DNA of 17,201 nt, taken from the NCBI GenBank assembly GCA_026983895.1, contig JALSTF010000074.1:1-17201 (forward strand). Direction: 5' to 3'. The position numbers and the translations under genes are program-made. This DNA comes from Sulfurovum sp. (GTDB lineage: Bacteria; Campylobacterota; Campylobacteria; Campylobacterales; Sulfurovaceae). Each line of letters begins with the position of its first letter. The first letter of the stretch is position 1. Under the pieces are notes generated by a model. It was not told where the DNA came from. It worked only from the letters and a program-made list of their open reading frames with translations, and made no database searches. Positions 5,403-12,115 of this stretch are shown one piece after another.

Positions 5403-8144
5403 ATGATGAAAATGGACCCAAATTTCAAACCCTATCTGGCCTATTCCGCTTCCGCGGGGAGCGGTAAGACCTTTGCACTGTCGGTACGCTATATCTCTCT
5501 GCTTTTTATGGGAGAATCCGCAGGAAGCATACTGGCAGCGACCTTTACCAATAAGGCAGCTGCCGAGATGCGACAGCGTGTCGTGGACTCTTTGCGCCAT
5601 TTGGGAGAGAATGAAGCATTTCTCCAGGCGATTGTAGAAGAGACGGGCATGAAAAGAGAAGTACTTTTCCAAAAACAGCCTGAAGTGCTCAGTCGTTTCC
5701 TCTCTTCTTCTGCCTACATCGTGACATTGGACAGTTTCTTTTCCATGGTCCTGCGTGCGGCTTCGCTTGAATTGGGACTTGAGCCTGACTTTGTGACCAA
5801 AGAACAGGCAGCGGAAAAACTGGAAGCGCATTTTCTTGAAGAGGTGGATGCCGGAGGACTGCTCTCTTCTCTGGTGAAATTGGCCATGGATATCGAGGAC
5901 AAACGTTTCAGGAAGATCTTTGACCTGATGCAATCCTTCTACAAAGCAGACCCCTTGCTCCCCGAAGCACCGGAGGTGACACTCTTCATTGCAAAAGAAG
6001 AGGAGGCTTGCGGGATCCTGCGTCTGGAGATGCTGAAGGCACTGGTGAATGCCGGTGCGCCTGAGCGCTGCCTCAAACAGTTCGATACCGCAGACATCAA
6101 GACACTGTTTGGCAAAAGCCTCTTTGAAAAAGAAACGCTGGGAGAACACTCCTGGTATAAAAAAGTGGCCAATACGGAAGTGGAGGCAGCGTACGCCGCA
6201 TTGAAACAGCGCCTTTCTCTGTGGGCCAGAGCGAAAGAGGTGACCGTACTGCATCACCTTTTTGGGGTCTATGATTATTACCGAAATGCGACCATCACCA
6301 ATGCCGTCTCTTCAGGGGTGCTCAGTTTTGATGACTTGACCTATTTCACTTACCGGCTGCTTCATGAGAGTATCAGCAAAGAGTTCCTTTATTTTAAAAT
6401 AGATGCAAAATTCAAGCATATCCTGCTTGATGAATTTCAAGATACCTCCACTCTGCAGTTTCTGCTTCTTAAGCCGATGATCGACGAGATCTTCGCCGGA
6501 AAGGGGCAGGGTGATTTTAAATCGTTTTTCTATGTGGGTGATACGAAACAGTCGCTTTACCGCTTCAGGGGAGGGGTCGAAGAGCTTTTTGACAAGATCG
6601 CCGAGCGTTACGGCATCGTTATAGAACAGATGGATACCAATTACAGAAGCAGCAGGCATGTGGTGGAGCAGGTGAATCTCTGGTTCGAAGGCAGGATGGA
6701 AGGGTATGTCCCCCAAAAAAGCAGCGTTGGAGCCGAAGAAGGGTATGTGGAGGTCTTTGAATCCGAAACGCTGCTTGAAGATGCAGTAAACCAGGCCCGT
6801 ACATTGATGGACAGGGGTATTGGTGTGGATGACATCGCGTTTCTTGTAAGCACCAACAAAGAGGGCCAGATGCTTCAGGAAACATGCGGAAAGGCAGGCA
6901 TTGCAACGCTTTTGAAAACATCCACTTCGCTGAAAAATGTGCCCAAGATCGCTGCACTCGTTGCGATGGTCTCTTATCTGTTTGACGGAGAGAGGATCGA
7001 TGCAGAGGCAATGTTTCAGATGGTGGGAAAAGCATTCGGAAGCATCGACCTTTCCTGGTTTTCTGTCTTTATGAGTCCGCTGCAGGCCGTAGACCGGCTG
7101 ATACGGGCATTTGGTTATTTTGACAGGGACCCGAATCTGCTCAAACTGCTTGAATTCGCTTCAGGATTTTCAGATATTCCGACATTCCTTGAAGAGTTCG
7201 AAACGTCAAGCATCCCCGTAGCAGCACACTCCGTGCACGGAGCAAAGATCATGACGATACACGGTTCCAAAGGGCTGGAATTTGACTATGTGATCGTTAT
7301 TGACAAGCTGACCCGGCCCAACAGTGACAAAGCGCCGTTGATCTTTCATTACAGTGATGACCTTTACATTGACCAGATACTCTTGCGGACACAGAACAGA
7401 GAACATTTCGACAAGAACTATGCGCAGATCATGCAAGAGCGTAGAATGTCAGCACTCAAAGACAGGAAAAATGTGCTTTATGTGGCATTGACACGTGCGG
7501 TAGAAGGCATGGTCGTCATCAAAAAACCGGAAGCTTCCATCTTTGACGAGATCGGTATGGTCCCCGTAAAGATCGGAGAGATCACACGCAAAGAGATGAT
7601 GTCCGTACAGCATACAGATGAAAAAGGCCTCCCTCCCGTTAAGATCTCCCATTATGGTACACAGGAAGTGAAGGAGAGGGAGAAAGAGGGAGAGACGGAC
7701 CATGCGGCGATCCTTTTTGGGACAGCCTTGCATGATGCACTGGAGATACTGGAAACGTTCGATCATGCTGCCCTGAAAAATGCGTTGACCTCTATAGAGA
7801 ACCGATACGGCCAGCTCCTGGAAGAAGGGGGGCTGGCTCAAATAGAAAAACGCGTCAAGGCACTGATAGAGGATGAAAGATTCCAGCGTTTGCTTGTGAA
7901 TGCGCAGGTCATGAAAGAGCAGTCACTCAGTTATGAAGGAGAATTGAGGCAGATAGACCTGCTTCTGGACTATGGTGACCGGATGCTGGTGATCGACTAT
8001 AAAAGCTCAAAAAAATACCATCTTAAACATGTGGCGCAGGTGAATTTTTATATGAAGGCTATCGAAAGCATCAGTAAAAAACCTGCGGAGGGGATGCTTA
8101 TATATCTTTTGGAAGAGGGAATCGAGATATTAAACTTAAATTAA
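5403..8144 (+). CDS. addA: AddA-type UvrD/RecB helicase-nuclease
   Basis: A 913-residue superfamily 1A helicase with a C-terminal nuclease, the motor of the AddAB DNA-end resection complex. Visible in order: Walker A ASAGSGKT with Lys 22; Walker B LDEFQDTS with Asp 343 and Glu 344; DTKQSLYRFRGG just after it (motif III); HGSKGLEFDYVIV (motif V); VALTRAVEGMVV at about 694-705 (motif VI); and nuclease motif VIDYKSSK with Asp 865 and Lys 867, followed by the QVNFYMKAI helix. It is compact compared with the roughly 1,230-residue Firmicute AddA, as expected for Campylobacterota. The start is ambiguous: ATGs at 5403, 5406 and 5412 follow the weak ribosome site GAGAAG (5394-5399), and 5406 has the better spacing. 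No separate promoter is evident because the toxin stop touches the start, so expression probably depends on the toxin-antitoxin promoter and/or read-through from addB. Confidence 0.92.
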   Translation: MMKMDPNFKPYLAYSASAGSGKTFALSVRYISLLFMGESAGSILAATFTNKAAAEMRQRVVDSLRHLGENEAFLQAIVEETGMKREVLFQKQPEVLSRFLSSSAYIVTLDSFFSMVLRAASLELGLEPDFVTKEQAAEKLEAHFLEEVDAGGLLSSLVKLAMDIEDKRFRKIFDLMQSFYKADPLLPEAPEVTLFIAKEEEACGILRLEMLKALVNAGAPERCLKQFDTADIKTLFGKSLFEKETLGEHSWYKKVANTEVEAAYAALKQRLSLWARAKEVTVLHHLFGVYDYYRNATITNAVSSGVLSFDDLTYFTYRLLHESISKEFLYFKIDAKFKHILLDEFQDTSTLQFLLLKPMIDEIFAGKGQGDFKSFFYVGDTKQSLYRFRGGVEELFDKIAERYGIVIEQMDTNYRSSRHVVEQVNLWFEGRMEGYVPQKSSVGAEEGYVEVFESETLLEDAVNQARTLMDRGIGVDDIAFLVSTNKEGQMLQETCGKAGIATLLKTSTSLKNVPKIAALVAMVSYLFDGERIDAEAMFQMVGKAFGSIDLSWFSVFMSPLQAVDRLIRAFGYFDRDPNLLKLLEFASGFSDIPTFLEEFETSSIPVAAHSVHGAKIMTIHGSKGLEFDYVIVIDKLTRPNSDKAPLIFHYSDDLYIDQILLRTQNREHFDKNYAQIMQERRMSALKDRKNVLYVALTRAVEGMVVIKKPEASIFDEIGMVPVKIGEITRKEMMSVQHTDEKGLPPVKISHYGTQEVKEREKEGETDHAAILFGTALHDALEILETFDHAALKNALTSIENRYGQLLEEGGLAQIEKRVKALIEDERFQRLLVNAQVMKEQSLSYEGELRQIDLLLDYGDRMLVIDYKSSKKYHLKHVAQVNFYMKAIESISKKPAEGMLIYLLEEGIEILNLN

Positions 8145-8177
8145 ACTGAATTTAAATAAATTTTAAGATTAAGTGGG

Positions 8178-8183
8178 TACAAT
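8178..8183 (+). promoter_or_regulatory. Probable -10 of the rplM-rpsI promoter
   Basis: TACAAT at 8178-8183, preceded by GGG and by about 35 very AT-rich bases with spaced T-runs, fits the campylobacterial pattern of a strong -10 without a clear -35. It predicts a start near 8190 and a leader of about 39 bases. Confidence 0.5.
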
Positions 8184-8195
8184 CCGTCCACAAAT

Positions 8196-8207
8196 AAGCG
8201 AAAGCTT
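8196..8207 (+). promoter_or_regulatory. GAAA-tetraloop mini-hairpin in the rplM leader
   Basis: AAGC (8196-8199), GAAA (8200-8203) and GCTT (8204-8207) form a 4-pair stem capped by a GNRA tetraloop, between the predicted transcription start and the RBS. In E. coli, L13 represses its own operon through the rplM leader. Whether this small hairpin does anything similar is speculation; the stem is short. Confidence 0.3.
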
Positions 8208-8228
8208 TAAAAACAAAGGATAGCCATC

Positions 8229-8654
8229 ATGAAAATGACAAAGGTACTAAAGCCTGCTGAAGTAACACGTGACTGGGTTTTGATCGATGCTGAAGGTAAA
8301 ACTTTCGGTCGTATCTTGACCGAAGTAGCGACACTGCTCAGAGGAAAACACAAGCCATCGTTCACACCGAACGTAGACTGCGGTGATTACGTGGTGATCA
8401 TCAATGCTGAAAAAGCGAAGTTCACAGGTGTCAAACTTGACGATAAAGAGTATTTTACACACAGCGGTTACTTTGGTTCTACCAAAAGTAAAAAACTGGG
8501 TGATATGCTGGAAAACCATACAGAAAAACTGTACAAGCTTGCTGTAAGAGGCATGCTTCCAAAGACAACACTTGGTAGACAAATGCTGAAAAAACTCAAA
8601 GTATATGCCGGTGCCGAACACCCGCATACTGCACAAATCAATAAGGGAGCGTAA
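8229..8654 (+). CDS. rplM: 50S ribosomal protein L13
   Basis: A 141-residue protein matching bacterial L13 along its length: TRDWVLIDAEGKTFGRILTEVA near the N-terminus, LRGKHKPSFTPNVDCGDYVVIINA, the YFTHSGYFGS segment, then AVRGMLPKTTLGRQMLKKLKVYAG and PHTAQ at the C-terminus. L13 binds 23S rRNA early in large-subunit assembly. The start at 8229 is set by AAGGA at 8216-8220 (8-base spacing); the ATG two codons later is too far from it. It is followed 2 bases later by rpsI, the near-universal rplM-rpsI operon. Confidence 0.97.
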   Translation: MKMTKVLKPAEVTRDWVLIDAEGKTFGRILTEVATLLRGKHKPSFTPNVDCGDYVVIINAEKAKFTGVKLDDKEYFTHSGYFGSTKSKKLGDMLENHTEKLYKLAVRGMLPKTTLGRQMLKKLKVYAGAEHPHTAQINKGA

Positions 8655-8656
8655 GT

Positions 8657-9046
8657 ATGGCGACATTCTATGCAACAGGAAAAAGAAAAGCGGCGATCGC
8701 TAAAGTATGGCTTACTCCGGGCAATGGTGAAATGCTGATCAACGGCAAGACACTTGACCAGTGGCTTGGCGGACACGAAACACTGAAAATGAAAGTAAGA
8801 CTTCCTCTCGAAGCAACAAAACAGCTTGAATCCATGAACCTGAGAGCAACAACCCTTGGCGGCGGTTACTCTGCGCAGGCAGATGCACTGAAGCACGGTA
8901 TCACCAAAGCATTGGTTGATTTCGAGCCTTCTTTCAGAGCTATCTTGAAGCCTATGGGTCTTCTTACACGTGACTCCAGGGTCGTTGAGCGTAAGAAACC
9001 AGGTAAGAAAAAAGCGAGAAGATCTCCACAGTTCTCAAAAAGATAA
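8657..9046 (+). CDS. rpsI: 30S ribosomal protein S9
   Basis: A 129-residue S9 with the expected landmarks: ATGKRKAAIAKVWL at the start, NGKTLDQWLGG, the glycine-rich GGGYSAQADALKHGITKAL, LLTRDSRVVERKKPGKKKARRSPQ and the C-terminal FSKR, whose last residue reaches the P-site tRNA in known ribosomes. RBS AAGGGAG lies at 8643-8649. It is the second gene of the rplM operon, with no further gene on this strand before the convergent gap. Confidence 0.97.
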   Translation: MATFYATGKRKAAIAKVWLTPGNGEMLINGKTLDQWLGGHETLKMKVRLPLEATKQLESMNLRATTLGGGYSAQADALKHGITKALVDFEPSFRAILKPMGLLTRDSRVVERKKPGKKKARRSPQFSKR

Positions 9047-9071
9047 TCGGTACTTTATCGATATATTTCTT

Positions 9072-9107
9072 CCAAGCCCTCTTGGGTTTGGTATCACTCC
9101 CCTTTTT
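9072..9107 (+). terminator. Candidate terminator after rpsI
   Basis: CCAAGCCC (9072-9079) pairs with GGGTTTGG (9084-9091), 8 pairs including one G-T, with loop TCTT, 26 bases after the rpsI stop. The T-run is delayed (TTTTT at 9103-9107), so it is a good hairpin but an imperfect terminator. Confidence 0.5.
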
Positions 9108-9232
9108 AAATCATTTTCCTCTTTTCAACTTTGTAGGTTACAGATATTGTGTATCCTCACAGTGATTTGTACTGCTTGGACTTTGAAGGCTTGGCCTAGA
9201 GGTGCCCTAAACTTTTAGTTTGGTCATATTTG

Positions 9233-9262
9233 AAGGGTACCCCTTTTGCGGATCCCTTTTTT
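9233..9262 (+). terminator. Second candidate terminator in the convergent gap
   Basis: AAGGG at 9233-9237 can pair with CCCTT at 9254-9258, with inner CC (9240-9241) to GG (9250-9251) across a two-base mismatch, followed by a run of six T at 9257-9262. It would stop plus-strand transcripts just before the end of the minus-strand gene. A further 7-pair hairpin with loop TTT lies at 9207-9223. Confidence 0.4.
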
Positions 9263-9263
9263 G

Positions 9264-10088
9264 TCAGTAGGGGTTGACGAGGAAGTAGGCACCGATGGCA
9301 AACGCCAGGGCAGCGACGCTGCGTTTGACCATGACACCGATATTGTTGCCGATCTGGCAGGAACTGCACTGCTTGTATTTTTTGGCTTCATGCTGTGCGT
9401 AGAAGAAAAAGCCCATCATTAAGAACAGTATGGCAGGAAAAGCAAATTTGTCATAGGTGTACCAGCCACTAAGTGTCTCTTTTGAGAGAGGGAACAGTGG
9501 TAGGAATAGAGAGAGGAACATAAAAAAAAGAAGTTTGTCTGCAACACTGACAAAATAAACCTTTTTGCTTTCGGGAGGACAAAAAGCATCGGAAATATCA
9601 GGCATATGTCCTTTCCCCGCCAAGGCTTTCACTGCCTGTTCTCTCTGCTGAGGGAGAAGTCTGTCAATCAGAGTGGTATTGAAAAGATAATCCAGTTTTC
9701 TTTGGAAAAGAGCAGCCTCTTCCTTGTTGTCAATTATTTTTGTTTTCATTTCCCCTTTTTTATTTTCATATACCAGGCTTAGTGTTTTGTACCGCTTGAC
9801 TGTGATAGGCTGATTGTGGAAGTAGTGACTTCTTTCTATGGAGTCAAATGCATCACTTTGTGTAATGATCCTTGGGTTGGCATAAGCAATATAGGTACTG
9901 TTTTCTCTGATCACCATGAGTTGGTAGGGGTACCCAATCTGTATCGCGCTGAGCGCATCAAGCGTATGCGCTTTCATGGTATCGATCAGGTCCTCAACCA
10001 TCTGTTGATAACTTTCTCCAAAGCTTCTTATGGGACCAGCATTGACATTGATACTTTCATCCGGATACTGTTTCAGTGTTTGTACCAT
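9264..10088 (-). CDS. Membrane protein with a degenerate, metal-less peptide deformylase-like domain
   Basis: A 274-residue protein in two parts. Residues 1-155 align by eye with peptide deformylase throughout: YPDE start, YQQMVEDLIDTMKA helix, LSAIQIGYPYQLMVI at 46-60 (motif 1, Gln 50 kept), NPRI at 71-74, the TVKRYKTLSLVYENKKGE strands, and ALFQRKLDYLFNTTLIDRL at 126-144 in place of the QHExDHL motif 3. The catalytic residues are gone: the motif 3 His-Glu-x-x-His is Arg 130, Lys 131 and Tyr 134, and motif 2 EGCLS has no cysteine. It therefore cannot bind the usual metal and should not deformylate Met. Residues 170-274 contain about three membrane helices (177-200, 215-231, 254-272) and a CSSC pair at 241-244. 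The RBS AAGGA sits 9 bases before the start. It lies downstream of the SQR-type gene on the same strand. The function is unknown; it may bind nascent chains or formyl-peptides without cutting. Confidence 0.85.
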   Translation of the reverse strand: MVQTLKQYPDESINVNAGPIRSFGESYQQMVEDLIDTMKAHTLDALSAIQIGYPYQLMVIRENSTYIAYANPRIITQSDAFDSIERSHYFHNQPITVKRYKTLSLVYENKKGEMKTKIIDNKEEAALFQRKLDYLFNTTLIDRLLPQQREQAVKALAGKGHMPDISDAFCPPESKKVYFVSVADKLLFFMFLSLFLPLFPLSKETLSGWYTYDKFAFPAILFLMMGFFFYAQHEAKKYKQCSSCQIGNNIGVMVKRSVAALAFAIGAYFLVNPY

Positions 10089-10165
10089 AGAGATTTCCTT
10101 TAAATATTTGTTAAAATCAAATAGAAAGTGTTAAATTTAAAAAATATTTAATAATCAGCGTAGCG

Positions 10166-10187
10166 GGGAAGCCTGGTAAGGCTTCCC
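10166..10187 (-). terminator. GC-rich hairpin behind the SQR/small-protein genes
   Basis: A perfect 8-pair stem, GGGAAGCC (10166-10173) with GGCTTCCC (10180-10187), and a 6-base loop, 16 bases past the stop of the 53-residue gene on the minus strand. No T-run follows directly on either strand, so it may be a weak terminator, a 3'-end stabiliser or a processing site. Confidence 0.4.
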
Positions 10188-10203
10188 TGTATGAGGGGTG
10201 AGA

Positions 10204-10365
10204 TTAGTGGCTTTTACTTACAACAACCAGCATTTTAAGATTGATTACGACAAATCTGAAAAACTGCCAAATAACACAGGTTCTCATTTTTCGGGCAAAT
10301 CCTCCTGGGATCATTGTAAGGTTGAATGAATTACTTTTTGCAAAATTTACTTCTTCTTGTTTCAT
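10204..10365 (-). CDS. 53-residue small basic protein downstream of the SQR-type gene
   Basis: An open frame of 53 codons on the minus strand, beginning 18 bases after the SQR stop behind a near-ideal ribosome site (AAAGGAG, 6 bases before ATG). The product starts MKQEEVNFAKSNSFNLTMIP, has a GGFARKMR stretch, and ends in an aromatic, then aliphatic segment (IWQFFRFVVINLKMLVVV) followed by SKSH. The C-terminal half could be a basic amphipathic or membrane-associated helix. I recognise no family. Spacing and RBS suggest co-expression with the flavoprotein; an accessory role in sulfide oxidation or membrane attachment is inference. One cysteine (residue 30) is present. Confidence 0.65.
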   Translation of the reverse strand: MKQEEVNFAKSNSFNLTMIPGGFARKMRTCVIWQFFRFVVINLKMLVVVSKSH

Positions 10366-10383
10366 GGTTTCTCCTTTATTTTT

Positions 10384-11835
10384 TTATTCTGGGATCAAAG
10401 TCCAGCCCGGCTTGAGCTTGGCTTTATAGATGAACATATGGTGTAGGATATGTTTGATCCAGTGACCTGCAAGTCCGATCTCTCCAAAGGTGTAATCTGT
10501 GTCACGACCGGTTCCCGGATATTTTTCGAAGTCAGGTACGACAGGATAAACGGTCATAGCAGCGGCTGTTCCATCAAATGCACCTTTTCCGGCACTTGCG
10601 ACACAGGCTGCACCCATTTCAGCCATAGAAGCCTCATGGAGATGTGCATTTTCACCCTCTTTGATCATATCACAGACAGAATGGGCAACGGCTTTTCCGA
10701 TAATGCCTGCGGGCATCCCTGTTCTTGGTGGTGTTGGGTTAATGGGTGTACCGTTGGGTGAACTCATTGGTTTGGAAATGAGATGAGGAGGTGCAAAAGC
10801 AATACCGCAGGCGAACATATTTTTGTAGTCTGGGTTCTGGTACGTTCTTGGCCAATCGCTGGCTTTCCACTCTTCATACGGCTTGCCGGAGTAGTCTGCA
10901 TCGACTTTCATAAAACCGTTTGGTGCAAAGATCTTGCTTGTAATATCCTCACCTGCTTTGTCATACGCTTTGAATCCGACACCGGCGAATGGAGGAATAA
11001 GCATTGCAAAGTCAAATGCTTCTTCCCCGGTCGTGCCGTCAAGCAGTTCATAGTGCGCTTTGCCTTCTTCTACCTTGTTGACATGGGCACCGATGATCCA
11101 GGGTACATTTCTCTCTGCAAAGAGTGATTCTGCGAAGAGTTTTGAACTGACAACATATCCGCCGACTTTCATGTGCAATCCACCCATGCCGAAGTCGCCG
11201 AGGAATGATTCGTTGGAGATCCATTTGATCTCGAGGTTATCTCTTACACCGGCTTTGTTCGCTTCATGCTCGATGTTGAAGATATATTCGAATGCCGCAC
11301 CCTGACAGGTACACATACCGTGACCGGTACCGACAAGGATCTTCTGTTTTTCTGTTTTTGCTTTCTCAAAGATCTTTTTGAGTTCGAGGTTTGCGTGTAC
11401 TGCGTGGTCAGCGGTACAGACAGAAACAGTATGCCCTTCATCGAGACCCGGAGTTGCGCCAAAGTTCAATTTAGGACCGGTCGCATTGATAAGGTAATCG
11501 TAAGTGATCTCTTCCGTCTGTCCTTCTTTTCCTGCTCCTGTATATTCGATAGTGATATACGGAGTATCACTGTCATCTTTTCCTTCGGGATGGATAGAGA
11601 CGGCTTTTGCCTGTCTGTAATCGATGCCTGCTTTTTCATAGACCGGTGCAAGAGGGAAGACAACCTCCTCTTTGGTCATTTGACCTACACCAACCCAGAT
11701 ATTTGAGGGGATCCAGTTCCACTGTGAATTTGGAGTAACAACCACTACCTCGTGCTCATCACCCAGCCAGTCTTTTGCGAATGTCGCGGCAGTGTGTCCT
11801 GAGACTCCACCACCCATAACTACTAATCGTGCCAT
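10384..11835 (-). CDS. sqr: Sulfide:quinone oxidoreductase-type flavoprotein
   Basis: A 483-residue FAD-dependent disulfide-reductase-family protein. An N-terminal Rossmann motif MGGGVSG (residues 7-13) binds FAD; WNWIPSNIWVGVG at 39-51 and LINATGPKL at 115-123 are typical of SQR and flavocytochrome c sulfide dehydrogenase. Candidate redox cysteines sit at the expected places: Cys 140 in SVCTADHA, resembling the Aquifex SQR SICTAEHA site, Cys 175/177 in GMCTCQGAAFEY, and Cys 343 in MFACGIAFAPPH. The C-terminus (GHWIKHILHHMFIYKAKL) looks amphipathic, as needed for monotopic membrane binding. SQRs oxidise sulfide to polysulfide and reduce quinone, consistent with a sulfur-oxidising host. I cannot assign the SQR type from sequence alone. 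There is no signal peptide. The RBS AAGGAAGG lies just before the ATG. Other family flavoproteins (FCSD-like, NDH-2) are less likely given the cysteines. Confidence 0.85.
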   Translation of the reverse strand: MARLVVMGGGVSGHTAATFAKDWLGDEHEVVVVTPNSQWNWIPSNIWVGVGQMTKEEVVFPLAPVYEKAGIDYRQAKAVSIHPEGKDDSDTPYITIEYTGAGKEGQTEEITYDYLINATGPKLNFGATPGLDEGHTVSVCTADHAVHANLELKKIFEKAKTEKQKILVGTGHGMCTCQGAAFEYIFNIEHEANKAGVRDNLEIKWISNESFLGDFGMGGLHMKVGGYVVSSKLFAESLFAERNVPWIIGAHVNKVEEGKAHYELLDGTTGEEAFDFAMLIPPFAGVGFKAYDKAGEDITSKIFAPNGFMKVDADYSGKPYEEWKASDWPRTYQNPDYKNMFACGIAFAPPHLISKPMSSPNGTPINPTPPRTGMPAGIIGKAVAHSVCDMIKEGENAHLHEASMAEMGAACVASAGKGAFDGTAAAMTVYPVVPDFEKYPGTGRDTDYTFGEIGLAGHWIKHILHHMFIYKAKLKPGWTLIPE

Positions 11836-12115
11836 AGCCTTCCTTCATAAAATTTATTTTAGACTTTCTATTCTATGCCAAGCTCATTTAAAACTAAATT
11901 AAACCTTATGATTTAATTATTTTTATAATCAAATATTATGGTTTGAATTATATTTAGCAAAAAAAAACCTTTTTTCCGTCAAAATTAAAATGCATGACAT
12001 CAAATGGATTTATGAAATAAAGACATAAAAACTCTTATTTGATCTACTCTGCTTGATTAGATAATATATGATAGAATCCGGTTTATATTGCATACATAAG
12101 GGATACTTGCGCCAA
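11836..12115. promoter_or_regulatory. AT-rich divergent control region between sqr and the ABC operon
   Basis: These 280 bases are strongly AT-rich and hold no convincing gene. Visible elements are an imperfect inverted repeat with arms AAACC (11901-11905) and GGTTT (11940-11944) around an AT core, a run of nine A then ACC-TTTTTT near 11960, and, for the plus-strand operon, TAGAAT at 12071-12076 and an AT-rich -10-like stretch ending at 12066. Both the sqr promoter (minus) and the ABC operon promoter (plus) must lie here. No known operator was recognised. Confidence 0.5.

Noticed and set aside
2446..8144. AddB-TA-AddA locus as a dedicated new anti-phage defence system
   Set aside because: The nuclease and helicase are ordinary AddAB-type proteins and the TA is a standard family; only the arrangement is unusual, so a defence role is kept as a hypothesis under the TA finding.
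8970..9218. Frame overlapping the end of rpsI and running into the convergent gap
   Set aside because: It has no RBS, its first part is out-of-frame rpsI, and its remainder covers terminator-like hairpins.
11266..11706. 146-residue plus-strand frame inside sqr
   Set aside because: It is a cysteine/phenylalanine-rich shadow frame opposite a clear flavoprotein, with no start signals.
12068..12115. Upstream start of the binding protein at 12068
   Set aside because: It overlaps -10-like sequence, has no RBS, and puts 16 polar residues before the signal peptide.
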